Below, piece by piece: positions 28,402 to 40,986 of a stretch of 64,000 nt of DNA. Position numbers and translations under genes: made by a program. The stretch comes from Aquilaria yunnanensis (lineage: Eukaryota; Streptophyta; Magnoliopsida; Malvales; Thymelaeaceae): positions 80,506,001 through 80,570,000 of the forward strand of contig CM077599.1 of the NCBI GenBank assembly GCA_039654915.1. Direction: 5' to 3'. How positions within the stretch are numbered: the first letter of the stretch is position 1; each line of letters starts with the position of its first letter. The notes beneath the pieces were generated by a model, which saw only the letters and a program-made list of their open reading frames with translations, searched no databases and was not told where the DNA came from.

Positions 28402-29329
28402 TAGAGGTGAAAAGAGGCTGGGCTTTGTTACGGGTAGCTCGAGTTAGGTTTTTTGAGTCTAACTTTTTCGAGTTCAAGCTGAAAAAATAAGTTCGAGTTT
28501 ATTTAGGGCCGAGTTTGAGCTTGATAATACTAAGCCCTTTAAGCTTATGGGCCTAACGAGCCCGAGTTTTTGTCACTTCAGCCATTTTCTCATTACGCCC
28601 TTTTTTTCTTCCTCAGCCCATTCTCTCTCTTCCACACTGTTATTCTACCTTTCTCGTCACCTTCCCCTCCACTTAACACCATGATCGGCAGATTCAGCAC
28701 AACCCCTCACCATCTCCTATAGGCCGCCATCCTAATCGAGGCCGCCTTCTACGGCATCTTCCACCCGGCCAGCCTGTGAGGTAAATGGAAGATTTTGGTG
28801 GCTAGAACAGCAGTCGGGTCTTGCCATTTCAAATGATGAGGAGCTTCTGAATGACAATGACAAAGATAGGGACAAGACGATTTGAGCGACAATGATTCGA
28901 ACAAAGATGATAGATATGGGCACGAGATTGGGTGATGATGAACTGACCTAAATGAGGTACTGGGTTCGATCGCAAATTTGGCTCTACAGCTGACGTGAGG
29001 AAGACGATGGCTCTTTTATGAAGTTTACAAACTTAGGGCTGCAAATAATTAAAAAGTTTAGGATAGTTTCTATCAGTTTTCCTTCTTTGGTTATTTCAGT
29101 AAAAAATTACACATTTAGTCGCAACTTTCATCTAAATTATAATTATGGTATTAAAGGATTATATATGTTATTCCAGCTTGATAAGCTTACGGGCCGAGCT
29201 CGAGCCTAAAAAAATTAGGCTTGAGCAATTTGAGCTTGAGCTTAGGTAGTGCTAAACAGTAAAAGGGCTAAGCTCGAACCTAGTAGGCTCGGACTCGGCT
29301 CGGCCCGGCCCGGCCCGTTTTCACCCCTA
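28402..29329. mobile_element. hAT-like MITE in LINE A
   Basis: The element is 928 bp with inverted ends TAGAGGTGAAAAGAGGC and, from the right, TAGGGGTGAAAACGGGC. Subterminal repeats of CTCGAGTT/GCTCGG and GAGCTTGAG type follow. Flanks GTTAAGTG (28394-28401) and ATTGAGTG (29330-29337) fit an 8-bp TSD with two changes. Removing it reconnects the LINE reading GGLSVESLDYK. Confidence 0.85.
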
Positions 29330-30532
29330 ATTGAGTGTGGAGAGTCTAGATTATAAGAATATTTCCATGTCATTAAAGTGGCCGTGGAGGTTTAGATGTG
29401 AAGAGGGTGCTTCGTGTTCGTGGAAAAGGTTATTGTTATTCTTTAGAAGAAGGAAGGGGGGCTGGAGAGGGATGTAAGTGAGAGGATAAAGGGTCAGGTT
29501 TGGGGAAGCATCATTGATTTAAGCGGTGATTGTGAAAAATTAGAAGTTGTTTTAAATGGGCTCTTTACGATGGAAAGTTGGTAGAGGATAGAGTGAGGTT
29601 TTGGTCGGATTTTTAGGTAGGAGAGGAGAGGTTGATGATGAATTTTCAATGATTATATTTAGGCTAGAATGTAAAAAAGAAAGTGTAGTTGCTCAAAGAG
29701 GAGTGTGGAGGGATGGTCGGTGGATTTGGGCTTGGGAGTGGAGAAGGACGTTGAGGGGCAGGGAGGTAAAGGAGTTAGAAGATTTGATAAAAATGCTTGA
29801 AAGTGTACAGGTTAACCCTAAAAAAAATGATGAACCAATATGGATCAGATGGCGTTTATACAGCAGCAAAGATGTGCAGCTACCTTGAAGCAAAAACAGA
29901 GGAATCCCAGGTGACAAGTGAAGCAACTGTTTGGAGCAAAATGGATGTCAACGAAGATTGACATATTCACTTGGAAGGCAATATCTTATCAACAGAGAAG
30001 TACAATCGGTTGATCACTTATGTCAGACTTGTAATGCTGAGGAAGAATCAACAGAGCACATTTTGTTTCGTTGTTGCTATTCATTTCGGGTGTGGGAAAA
30101 GGTGTATTTTTTATGGTAGAGGGATTGTCCTTTCAACACATGTTTCATTGACCTAGTGAAGGAAGGTCAGCACCAAATTAAAAACCTTGGGCGGAGAAAA
30201 TGCTTGGAGGCGGTCGAGTTATGCATAACGTGGATTACTTAGCTAAAGAAGAACAATGTGATTTTTAAATGTAAATCTTTTGTGGTTAATGAAGCTTTTG
30301 ATAAAGTTAAATTGTATTCCTATGTATGGATTAAAGGCAGGTGTGAAAAGTTGAAATGTTCTTGGTATGAGTGGTGGCATGATCCGAAGGCTTCATGCAT
30401 TTTTTTTTTTTATGTAATCTTGCCCCTGTTTAGATAAGAACTAAAGGTCCACAGAATAGTTTTGAAAAAATGGCACCAGTACCCGGCTAGAGCTTTGCTT
30501 GTAAGACTCTTCTTAAATTTAATAAATTACTA

Positions 30533-30818
30533 CCTCCGTCCCAAATAAGTTAAAACATTTGACTGGGCATGGAGATTAAGGTGTATGTAATTTGTGTTAA
30601 TTTTTTATATAGTAAAAGTTTAAATAATGATTAAAAAAAAGATTCTTTTTTGGGTTTTATGCAGTGAGAGATTGAGTGGATATTAAAAAAAGAGTCTTTA
30701 TTGGGTTTTGTGTAAAAGGATTATTTAATTGTTTAAACTTTTCCAAAAGAGGAAACGTTTCAACCTTTTGGGACATCCAAAAAAAGAATATGTTTCAAGT
30801 AAACTGGGACAGAAAGAG
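30533..30818. mobile_element. Stowaway-like MITE 1
   Basis: A 286-bp element with ends CCTCCGTCCCAAATAAGTT and, from the right, CTCTTTCTGTCCCAGTTTAC, flanked by TA on both sides. These are the CTCC(G)TCC ends and TA target of Tc1/mariner-type Stowaway MITEs. It lies just past the 3' end of LINE A. Confidence 0.85.
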
Positions 30819-32138
30819 TACTATTTTTTCTGTTTAAAAATTTTTTTTGCAAGAGGACAATGTTTTGTGAGTAATTGTTAGCTATATTTAATACACGTGT
30901 CAGTTATTTTTAGAACTTGAAAAGGGATTTGGATTGATAATTTAATTAAATATAATTTACTTGTGATAATTGGAAGAGATAGTTTATATTTGAGATTGTT
31001 TAAGATGAATTAGAAATAAGTTTGGTGAGATTTTGGCTGGGCAGGTGAAATTGGAGAGCGTCAGTAAGGTTACAAACGGAGAAGACGAAGGCGCAATGAT
31101 TTGAGAAAAAATGGGTGACCTATGACATAGGTCCTTAGGGTATTAAGGTGGGTTTACTAAGACACTAAAGATTAAAAAGCTACAATTTGATCACTGCAAG
31201 TGAAAGTGTAAGTGTAAGTAGGAAGCTTCAGCATAGAATCGGGTTTACTAAAATATCAGTCCCTAGGGCTTTTAACAGTGGTTCAGCGAGTTGCTAGGCT
31301 CCAGAAATGCCCATTGAAGTCTCTATTAGACAATTATTTTGGATTATTTCTTAAATTGGTTATATTTTTACATAACCTTATTGCATAATTATTTTTTTAA
31401 GAGTTGGAAAGTTGCTTTTATGAAGTAAGTTTCTACCACAATTTCTAAAATACAATTTGTTTAGATATTTTATGTATATTATTTTTCAAAGTGTTAAGTT
31501 TTCCAACTTAGTAATCTTTCAATAATTTCATTTAAAATTATTTTTTATTAAATTAGTTCTCAATCAAAATAAGAGTTTTCAAATACATGTTTTTACTCTA
31601 AAATTATTTTTCAAGTATTTTATTTATTTCTTTTTTTATTTACTTATTTGAATTCCACCCTATAAATGTAATATATTGTGTTTGATTAATTAAGTTGGGA
31701 TTAGATATGTTTTAATTGTGATATTTTTGCACTAAAATTTTATGATAATTGTAATGATCTAAATTTTTACATTGACTCTTTTTTTATGGGTATTGGTTTT
31801 GTATTTGAAGTACTGGAAAATGTAGTTTTTGACCCTCTATATAACGTATTCTATTTCATTCTATTTCGGAGTGCATTGTTTTTTGGACTAGTTCTTCTGG
31901 GTGCTCAACCTATGCTAATTCTTTGTTAGTTTTGGACATACTACAATGGTTTAAGTGTAGCTATAGTGATCAATCCACCCAATTTGCTTCAAATTTCTTT
32001 CTATCATTGTGCCTCGAAATGCTCTGTTTTATTCAATTATTTTTATTTGTAAATATTATTTGATTGATTCTTAAAATTGCTATTGCATTAATTATTTTCA
32101 GACTCTTCAAGTATTTTTTATTGAGGTTTACGTTATTA
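30819..32138. other. AT-rich spacer, no gene seen
   Basis: No coding signal or paired terminal repeats were found in this 1.3 kb. A short tandem GTAAGTGTAAGT occurs near 31,205-31,220. The stretch separates the Stowaway from CACTA element B and is probably old repeat debris. Confidence 0.45.
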
Positions 32139-32959
32139 CACTACTAAAAAAAATCCCTTTTTCCCAATGGCCTAGCTGTTGGAAAATTCCAACACGATGA
32201 GCCGTTGGAAAATAGGCAGAAGAATTTCTAACGGATTGGCCGTTGAAAATTTTGAAGACCATATTTCCCAATGACTTGGCTATTGGAAAATTTCAACGCA
32301 TCGAGCTGTTGGAGATTTTAAAATTTCAATTTCCAACACGAAGGCTGTTAGAAATTTCTAAAGCAAGGCCATTAGAAATTCTAGCGTTGGAAAGGCAGGT
32401 GGAAATTTCAAAATTTTAATTTCCAACGTGAAGGCCATTGGAAAATCTAGAACCAATAAAATTTTACAATTTTAGAAAGTAATAATAGTAGAAATAAAAA
32501 AATAATAATATATATTTATATTAAATTGGTATTTATATTCATATATATTTATATAATATATCATAATATGTATTTAACAAAATAAAAATATTATTATATT
32601 ATTATACATATTATTATTATTATTATATTTATACACATTATATTTATACATATATATGAACGAATTTTATTTTTATATGTATTATAATATATACCATATT
32701 TTCATTCTGAGTTTTTATTAATTGGATTTAAATTAGAAAAAGAGCAGTCTATATTGAAATTTAAATAATATATATTAAGATATATAATGTATTATAATGT
32801 ATCATGCACACACACACACACACACACACATGTATGTATGTATGTATATTATATATAGATATATATCACACACACGCACACATACACATATATAGTGTAT
32901 AATATATAATGTATAATTTATAATATATGATGTACAATAATATATTTCATATATACAAC

Positions 32960-33002
<43 letters not shown>

Positions 33003-35518
33003 TACATATATATCATATAACCTAGAACAAGTGTCTGCTGGCCTAAAGGCCCAAAGTTACCCAAACCCAACCAAACCCTAGCTATTTATATCCTAAAATT
33101 TCACATATTCACTCTCAACCCTTAATCCTCAACTCTCATGTCTCTTCTTCTTACCCCATTCGGCACCACCAAACCCTCATCCTTCTCGTTTTATCTTCTC
33201 ACCCTCTAGCCTTCACAGTTGTTGCGCTCCTAAACCTCACCAGTCCATTGTGCTCCTCCTTCTTACCTACCCTTTGCAGCCGTCCGCCATGCTTCTCTAA
33301 TATGAATAAATTAAGCATCCTCATGCACATTGTAGGAGTTCTTGAAGCCATTGAAGCTAAGGAGCTCAAATTGGCACTTTCAAGCATCTTTTAGAGCTTC
33401 CATGACCAAGTTTAAGCAAATGAGGGATTGTACGTGTTCTCTACCATGCAAGTGATTTCATCCATCAAGTTCTAGCCTTTCTATGCAAGGAAAGCAACCT
33501 ATGTCTTAAGGAAAGGCCGTGATGCCAATGTAAGCATTAAAGTGCACCTATAAGCCCTAGTGGTGCAAGTTCAAGCTCAACAGATCTATAACCATTTAAA
33601 AGGAGCTATTTCAAGTCAATATGTCTTTCTTAAGTTATTTCCTAGCTATCCAGGTCAAGAGAAGGTAGCATACTTGGAGGGAGGAAAAATTCCCTAGTCT
33701 TTGTTTCATTATGTTCAAATGAAGCCTAAAGGGAATCTGATTTTTGTCAATTCATACCCATGGTGCCAAGGACATATCTTAACCTTTATTCTAGCATTTT
33801 TGGGTCATATATTATAGAAGGGAAACCAATCCAGTAGCTTGCATATGTTCAACACAACTATGTGCATAATTTCAAAGCTTGGAGCCCACACATGTACCCT
33901 TGGAGACCCTTTTGGAGTCATCTCGTGCCATTTCTTTATATGGTCGGATTTTTCATGTACAAAAGCTTAAGGACTCTCATACATAGTCTATTGGAGAGTT
34001 TCAAGCTGAAGGATCACTTAGAAAGTGTCCAAAATAAAAAGATACAAGAAAAAATCCTAAAAGAGCCCTTAGTGCACCCAAGGGACTATTTAGGGGTTTT
34101 TAGGGTCAATCTTGTGTTCTTACATTATTTTCTTTAATTTTATATTTATTTACATTTTTATGACGTTACTAAGGCTTGGTAAGTGATTTAAATCATATGG
34201 GATAAGTGGCATACACTATATACCTAAAACATATGGAAAACATATGTTTGAGTCCTGGTTTGACTAAGATTTTTTATGTCTTTTGAACTTATGTTTTCCA
34301 TGTGAATTTCGCTTAGTTTTTACCCTAGTTTTGGCCTATAAAAAGGCTTATTTCTTGGCTGTAAGCCATAGCTTTTGACATCAATAATATTGCTATTTTA
34401 AGAGATATTATCTTTGGTTATTGGCAGACTACCTTGGGGCACAAGCAAGCTTGTGTTCTTTGAGGTTCTTGTACTTCTTGTTTCTAATCACAAGTTGATT
34501 AGGGATGAGGGTCTTAAATTCAATCTCTTTGATGTTCTTGTGGGATTTGTTAACATCTTGGGCATGTTTCTTGGCCATTATACCGAAGGGGTTTGCATTA
34601 TTCTCTACCTCGCTCGGCCTTCGTAGCTCGTCCTTCGTGTAGCCCATCGGCCTTGCCGAGCCTTCGCAACCCATCCTCCATCCAACCCATCCTCCGCCTT
34701 ACCTAGCCTTCACAGCCCATCCTTAGCCCTTTCACCATTCTCAGCCCTTCCGTCATCAACCGCTTCCATGTCATCCACGCCTTACTCTCTGCTTCCTCCA
34801 TTGCTTCCTCACCCGCCTCCACAGCCTCCATGCCTTCCTCGGTCACTAGAAAAAATGGGTTCAAATGTTTGATTTTGTTTAGATCTGTTCAGATATTTTA
34901 TTTGGTGTTCAAATTTGTTAGGATTTTTTAATTATGATTTTTGTTTAGATTTGTTCAGATGTTTGATTTCTTGTTTAGATTTGTTAGGATTTTTTATTTT
35001 TGATTTTGGTTTAGATTTGTTCATATGTTTAATTTGGTGTTCAGATTTATTATGATTTTGTATTTTTTTAAAATTTTTGCAATAATGTAAAACATAATTC
35101 TAGTAAATAATTTTAATAATAATAATTTTAATTTTTTGTACTAATTTAAAATATAATTTTGCTAAATATAAAATAATAAATATAAATTATTTAATAATGT
35201 ATTTTTTTTAGTTTTCTAAAATAGTTTTCCAATGGCTAGGCTATTGGAAACTTCCATCGGCTTGAGTTGTTGGCAACTTTCCAACGACCAAGGCCGTTGG
35301 AAAATTGTTCCATTGTTTAAGAAAACTTTTGGATGATTTGCCCATTGGAATTTTTCAACAGCCCATTTTCTAAGAAAACCATTAGGTCGTTTGAATTTTT
35401 TTTCCAACACATGATTTGCCCACATACTGATTTCCAATGGCTTTACATTGGAAATTGTAATTTTTCGATGCGAGGCAGTTGGAAAAAGCCTTTAGAAAAT
35501 AGCCTTTTTTTAATAGTG
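32139..35518. mobile_element. CACTA element B, non-autonomous
   Basis: The element is 3380 bp with ends CACTACTAAAAAAAATCC and, from the right, CACTATTAAAAAAAAGGC, flanked by TTA (32136-32138, 35519-35521). Subterminal arrays of CCAACGG/CCGTTGGAAA variants mark both ends. Internal landmarks are shared with element A: the AT-rich tract, a CCCAAACCCAACC segment followed by a CT-rich block, and repeated TTTAGATTTGTTCAGATGTTT-type phrases near the right end. It differs from A by an LTR-like insertion at about 33299-34588 and by lacking the full hairpin. Microsatellites (AC)n, ATGT and (AAT)n occur at 32,805-33,000. No transposase seen. Confidence 0.9.
33299..34588 (+). mobile_element. LTR-like insertion within CACTA B
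   Basis: CACTA element A has no counterpart of this block, while the flanking CT-rich host sequence continues on both sides. CTCTA occurs at both borders (33294-33298, 34589-34593) and may be a 5-bp TSD. A TATA box-like CCTATAAAAAGGCTT at 34,334-34,350 is followed by a leader with CTTGTGTTCTTTGAGGTTCT and CTTGTTTCTAATC, typical of Ty3-type LTR R/U5 regions. The ends do not show clear TG...CA. The ORF at 33,862-34,137 shows no known domain. Confidence 0.4.
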
Positions 35519-35954
35519 TTATTTTACAAAGATTAATTTTGTCTAATCCATATATGTTTTATATATTGTATTTCTGTTTTCAAAATCTGTCACATGCTAG
35601 GCATTCATGCTCGTTCTGTTTTCACCCTCTCACATAAATGACAAGTAGTTCGAGTTATCTAGTAGGAGTGACTATAAGACTAGCTATGGTTCGAGACAAT
35701 TAGGAATATTTTGTTAGTACTACTACTAGAAATTAATTTATGCTTAGAAAAGACTTTGGATTTCATTTCAACCTTGAGGACTTTAATATTTTATGGATTA
35801 TGTTCCAATTTCCAATATTGTAGTCACTCCGCCATTCATTATTAGAAATTGGGTTTTATAAGTTTGGAATTATATGGAATAGTATTTCCTTACATACTTA
35901 GGGAAATTTATTTTTGTGAATCTGCAGTGTGTCATTGTCCCACGACTTCTAAGG
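35519..35954. other. Short spacer, nothing recognised
   Basis: AT-rich sequence between CACTA B and the LINE D relic, with no ORF or repeat structure that I could support. Confidence 0.4.
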
Positions 35955-36480
35955 TGGGTTTTGGGGTATGATAGTGCACAACCTCATTTGCTATCAAAAT
36001 GTTGTCTAAAATCTGTTGACCTTTGATAAACACTAACTAAGTTTCATTAATTACGGTTAGGAGAGTCAACTTCAGCCTTCCACTAATACCTTGGTCACAA
36101 TCTTATATTGACAACCAATAAGGTTGATGGGCTGAATTTCCTAAAGCAAGATTGGATTATTTTTTTCTTTGGTATGAGAGTAAGAAATGAGGCATTGGTA
36201 CCTTTCTCCAACTTTCCATATCCTTAAAATGTTTTATGAACTTTACTAGGCCTTGCTTTAAAACTTGCAAATGTCTCTTGATGAAGTTGAAATTGAATCT
36301 GTTCGGCCTCGATGCTTTGGACTTGTTCCTGAGTTTCCTTTTATGAAATAGCAAACTCCTAAGCATCCTTTAATTCAAAGCTGAGTTTCCTAGACTTGTT
36401 GTTAATAAACTCAGGCTTGAATAGCATATGTTTTTGAAAGTGAGATCTCAAGTAGTTGAAAACTTCAGACTTAGAATTAA
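35955..36480 (-). pseudogene. LINE D reverse-transcriptase fragment
   Basis: The minus strand carries a short RT piece in broken frames: SEVFNYLRSHFQKHM and KPEFINNKSRKLSFELK near the start, then RFNFNFIKRHLQVLKQ, PINLIGCQYKIVTKVL, and VFIKGQQILDNILIANEVVH near 35,970-36,040. These are the N-terminal to motif-2 region of plant L1-type RT. It has stops and frame changes. It lies opposite in strand to LINE A and LINE B and abuts a MITE. Confidence 0.8.
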
Positions 36481-36798
36481 TTCATTTTAGCTTAAGTCTA
36501 CTTAATTCAAAATGACTTAGTTTTATCCTTTACATTTTTTTTACTTGGAACTAATTTTATTTAAAAGCCAATATTTATGTAGGTGTACTAATGTATTGAA
36601 AATATAATTTTTATTAATTTTCCATTTTTTTTAATGCCTAAAACTAGAAAAATTCATAAAAATTTAATAATATCATGAAAATTTAATTTCAAATGAATTA
36701 TGACATTTACATAATATTCAAATAAAATTGGTTCCAAGAAAAATTGATGAATAATAATAATAAATTATTTTGAATTAAGTTCACTTAAGTTAAATGAA
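36481..36798. mobile_element. AT-rich MITE family, copy 2
   Basis: Ends are inverted: TTCATTTTAGCTTAAG with CTTAATTCAAAATGA on the left, and from the right TTCATTTAACTTAAG with CTTAATTCAAAATAA. Internal motifs (TTTTTTTAATGCCTAAAA, AAATTTAATAATATCAT) match copies 1 and 3. Its last bases became part of the target site of LINE B. Confidence 0.75.
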
Positions 36799-39552
36799 TT
36801 GGCTCTTTTGGTTCAATTATGCTGAAAAATGGAGTTTGCTGAAAAAAGATGTGTGGGATTTGAAGAGAAAAGAAGAGAAATTTTATGCACAAAAAGTAGT
36901 TGTAGGGTGGATCAAGTTAGGAGATGATAACAAAAAAAAAATTTCATGCTCGAATGAAAGAAAGAAATGCCAAACTCTCTATTAACTTCCTTTATAATGG
37001 AAATGGAAGGAAACTCACAAAGCAACAAGATATCAAAGATGAGTTACTCAATTATTTTTTCAACATTTTAGGTGCTCCTTGTTCAAATATTGTTGAACTA
37101 AATGGCTTTATTGTTTTGAGTGGTAGTTTGGTGAATACTTCTCATCACTCAATGCTGAAACATGAAGTTTCTGGAGCTGAAATTGAGGTTCCAGTGAGAA
37201 GTATTAGAGCAAATAAGGCGTAGATGGTTTCTTTATAGCATTTTTCCAGCATGACTGGGATATTATTGGTGTGGATATTACTGCCGCTATTATTCAATTT
37301 TTTCAGCATGGTGTGATCCCACCTAAATTGCCTACTATTGCCTTGCATTTAATTCCTAAACATGTACATGCTTCTATGGCAGCTGACTTTCAGCCAATTG
37401 AATGTTGCTCAGTATTTTACAAGATTATTTCAAAGGTTCTGGCTTCTAGACTACAGCAACTATTGCCTTATTTAATCCATGATAGCCGAGGAGCTTTTGT
37501 TAAAAAATGTTATATTGTTGATAACTATGCCATGAAATTGTTAGAGGATACAGTAAGAAGGGAATTAAGCCTTCCATGTGCATTAAATTTGACTTGAGAA
37601 AGGCTTACGATATGCTTGATATTATGATACAGTATGAAGGATACAGTAGTAAATTATTTGACAAGCAGTATGTTCAATATCATCCTAAGTACAAAAGAAT
37701 CAGATTATCTCATTTATTATTTGTGGATGATATTATGACATTTGTAAAGGCTGGTGTAGTTGATGCTAAAGCTATCAAATTTTGTCTTAAGATATTTTTT
37801 GATACAACTAGCTTGATGATTAATAGTGAAATTTTTTTTGTTTTCTTTGGGGGTATTAAGGATGCTCTGGAATCTTAGATTTTGGCTGAGTTAAAGATGT
37901 CAAAAGGGGTTTTGCCAATTAAATAATTTGGTGTTCCTCTTGTTGATCAATTGCAGATTAAACATTACAGACCTTTGATTGAGAATATCTTATAGAGATT
38001 GGTGAGTTGGAGCTCTAAATATCTGCCATATGCTGGCTATGTTTAATTAGTATGATTTGTCATCTTTAGTATCCAATCTTGCTGGTCTAATATATTTCCT
38101 TTACTTAAGACAGTGTTAGATCATATTGAGAAAGCTTGTCGAGCCTTTTGTTGGACTAGATTCATTATTGGGCAAAAATTCCTAATATCTTGGGCTTAGG
38201 TCTATATTCCAAAAAACCAAATGGGTCTTGGCTTGTTCTAGTTGAGAGCATGGAATTTAGTTGTGTTACCACCTCACAAAAATGGGAGAATTACAAGTGT
38301 GGTATAATGATAAAAAAATGATTATATTGTGTAATTTTCTTCATAGTGATTGAAGTATAAGAGGTAAAAAATATAATAAAAACCTCCTTAAAAGTGTTCT
38401 AACTTGGTAACTTGGGCCCCCAAGAAAAGCCTTACGGATTGCTTATTTTTCAAGTAACATATGGACCTTTTGTAAAGTTTTGGAAATTTGGGTACTTAAT
38501 TGCAAAACTTCAAGAAAAAGCCTTAGAGAGTTATGGGAAGGATATGAATGGTATGAAAGTGTTATTGGAAGACCAAATTGCTCATGGAAGACAAGTTTGG
38601 ACAAAGAAACACTAAAGGCATTGAGGACCTAAATGTCTTAGTGTAAACCTTAAGGTGTTCAAGCTTTTGACTTAAGTCAAAGGCTGGAATTGTGGAGTTA
38701 TCCCACCATTAGGGAGGTGGCTATGGCTTGAAGAATGGTAAAAAATGTAGGCAAAATGTGGACCAATAAGTTTAGGACAAAGAAACCACGCTTATGGGAA
38801 AAGAAAATTACATAAAGCATGATTAAGGCTAATAAGCATGTTTAGTGTCCTAAAGCTAATTTAAAATGCCAAACTCATTTTTTCTTCTCTCATATTCGAC
38901 CCAACCAGCCACCACCCTCCTCCATACTTCTTCCATAGTGCCTCTATAGCCACCATACCTCCAAGATTGAAATTGAAGGTAAAAGGAAGCAATTGAAAGC
39001 AAACTAGAGCTATTGCTTGAATACTCTAAGAATTAAGCTTCAAATTTGGCCTACTCATCTTAGTAAGGGTTCTCTTGCTCTCATGGATTGTTTACTATAT
39101 TTTCAAGCATCCATGGAGCTAGGGCTAAGTTTGAAAAAGAGCTATGAGCTTGATAAACCAAGCTTAGTGAAGGGAGTGCACTTATTGAAGATTTTGTGAC
39201 CTAGTGTGAAGTGCACAATGATGGTAGTGAATTTAAGGGTTTCTAGAGCTCAAAGTTAGTACTAACTACTGTTAAAAATCCTCTTAAGGCCAAGCTTATG
39301 TTTGAGGAGGGCTTCCATAGTGATTTACTTAAGTTTATTGCATGTTTTATGGACTAACCTATGGTTTATGTTGCTGCCTCATTTCATGTGTTTGTTGGTT
39401 GTGAATGGCTGTTACATTTTGTTGCTATATCTTATATATATGCATTATGGTTTTGTGTTTTAGTTTCCTTAGATTCAGGTTTTAATGAAGGTCACATTTT
39501 CTTAAGAAACCAAGTGTTTCCCTTATTAAGTTTCACAATGAAACTTCCTCCC

Positions 39553-40302
39553 CTCAATTCTGCCATTTCAGGTCCAGTAGAAAAATCACATTCAAATTGA
39601 CAGTTGTGATTTGAGTTTTAATCTAAAATTTTAGGTATTTAAACTTCCATATGTCTAGTTGTGATCTGGAAAGTTTGGTGATTTTGGGAGCACATTTGGT
39701 ATTTTTAGTGATGGTGCTTATTGTGTTAAGCAGCAACTGTTCAGCATCCTATTTCTAGAGTCCATTGTGTCTCAAGCATCTTCTGTGACTTGAGTGCGTG
39801 TTTTTAGTTGAGTTAAGACCATTATATAGTGCATGTATGCATATACATGTAGTGTATGTAAAATGAGACACATATGTGAACATTTGAGTAATATTTTGGC
39901 TATGTATGTGATGTGGTGCAAAGCTACCTCAATTCTGCCATTTCAGGTCCAGTAGAAAAATCACATTCAAATTGACAGTTGTAATTTGAGTTTTAATCTA
40001 AAATTTTAGGTATTTAAACTTCCATATGTCTAGTTGTGATCTGGAAAGTTTGGTGATTTTGGGAGCACATTTGGTATTTTTAGTGATGGTGCTTATTGTG
40101 TTAAGCAGCAACTGTTCAGCATCCTATTTCTAGAGTCCATTATGTCTCAAGCATCTCCTGTGACTTGAGTGCGTGTTTTTAGTTGAGTTAATACCATTAT
40201 ATAGTGCATGTATGCATATACATGTAGTGTATGTAAAATGAGACACATATGTGAACATTTGAGTAATATTTTGGCTATGTATGTGATGTGGTGCAAAGCT
40301 AC
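39553..40302. repeat. 375-bp tandem duplication in outer LTR
   Basis: Two head-to-tail copies, 39553-39927 and 39928-40302, each starting CTCAATTCTGCC and ending in GTGCAAAGCTACCT. Only a few substitutions separate them, so the duplication is recent relative to the divergence seen elsewhere. Confidence 0.93.
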
Positions 40303-40986
40303 CTAAATGTGAATGATAGGCTGCTTACTTGTAAATTTTGTTTTGGCCATATAAAGTTGTTAGATGCAAGAGCATGTAATTCTTATGTGCATTGGACACG
40401 TATGGGATTGTCTTGGAGAGCTTACCCCTTGTGAATGAATTGTTTGCACACTTATGAAATTTTGTATGGGCAAAATTGTCATAAAATGATCAGAATTTTG
40501 ACTTTACACTCAAAGCTTTATATCTCCTTATGTAGAATGAATATTGGTATGAAAATTTGACCACACCTAGAGCACATCTAGAGGTTGAACTGAGATTTGG
40601 AATTTATGAATTTGGAGCCCAGTAACTAAAGATATATTACAAAATTGGCTAAGTTACTGTTTATTTGGTCAGAATTTTGTAACCAACTTAAAAAATCCAT
40701 AACTTGGTCCACAGATGGGCTATTGATCTAAAATCAAAATCCTTGGTTTGTTTAAGGATTATACTTAATAATGAAGAAAACAAAATAGGGGGTACATGGC
40801 TAGATTAATACAGTTTTTTAAAAGAAGATTCGGGTACAGTGGCTGGTTACTTAAACTTAACAAGATTGTCTAATGTGTGGTAGCCAAGATTAAGAAATGT
40901 ACTAGTGTTTTCCTTCCTTGCTGCCATGGTGTGCATAAAATGTAAACATGTGTGTAATAGTTGGACCAATATGCATACATTTACAT

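Larger units (their letters stand above)
24600..30420 (+). pseudogene. L1-type LINE A, degenerate, split by insertions
   Basis: Remnant of ORF2 of a plant non-LTR retrotransposon. Reading past lesions, the order is the linker before RT (LKGRVRKNGICG), RT motifs (SWKNYQPISLIGCMYKIIAK, SAFIKGRQIIDG, FKADFENAFD, GLRQGDPLSPFLLY, LQYADNMLF, SGLKINMNKS, FSYLGLPIG), the WKNVVDNFKARLSGWKKKLL segment, and a C-terminal zf-RVT region (CQTCNAEEESTEHILFRC near 30,030). The usual YADD is YADN here, losing one catalytic Asp. Stops at about 27,635 and 27,863 and several frame changes show it is dead. A CACTA element (24942-27089) and a hAT MITE (28402-29329) interrupt it; removing each rejoins the frame. The 5' end is truncated; exact ends and TSD were not found. 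Confidence 0.9.

Noticed and set aside
33862..34137. 91-codon ORF with many aromatic residues as a captured gene
   Set aside because: No recognisable domain and no splice or promoter context; it lies in an LTR-like insertion.
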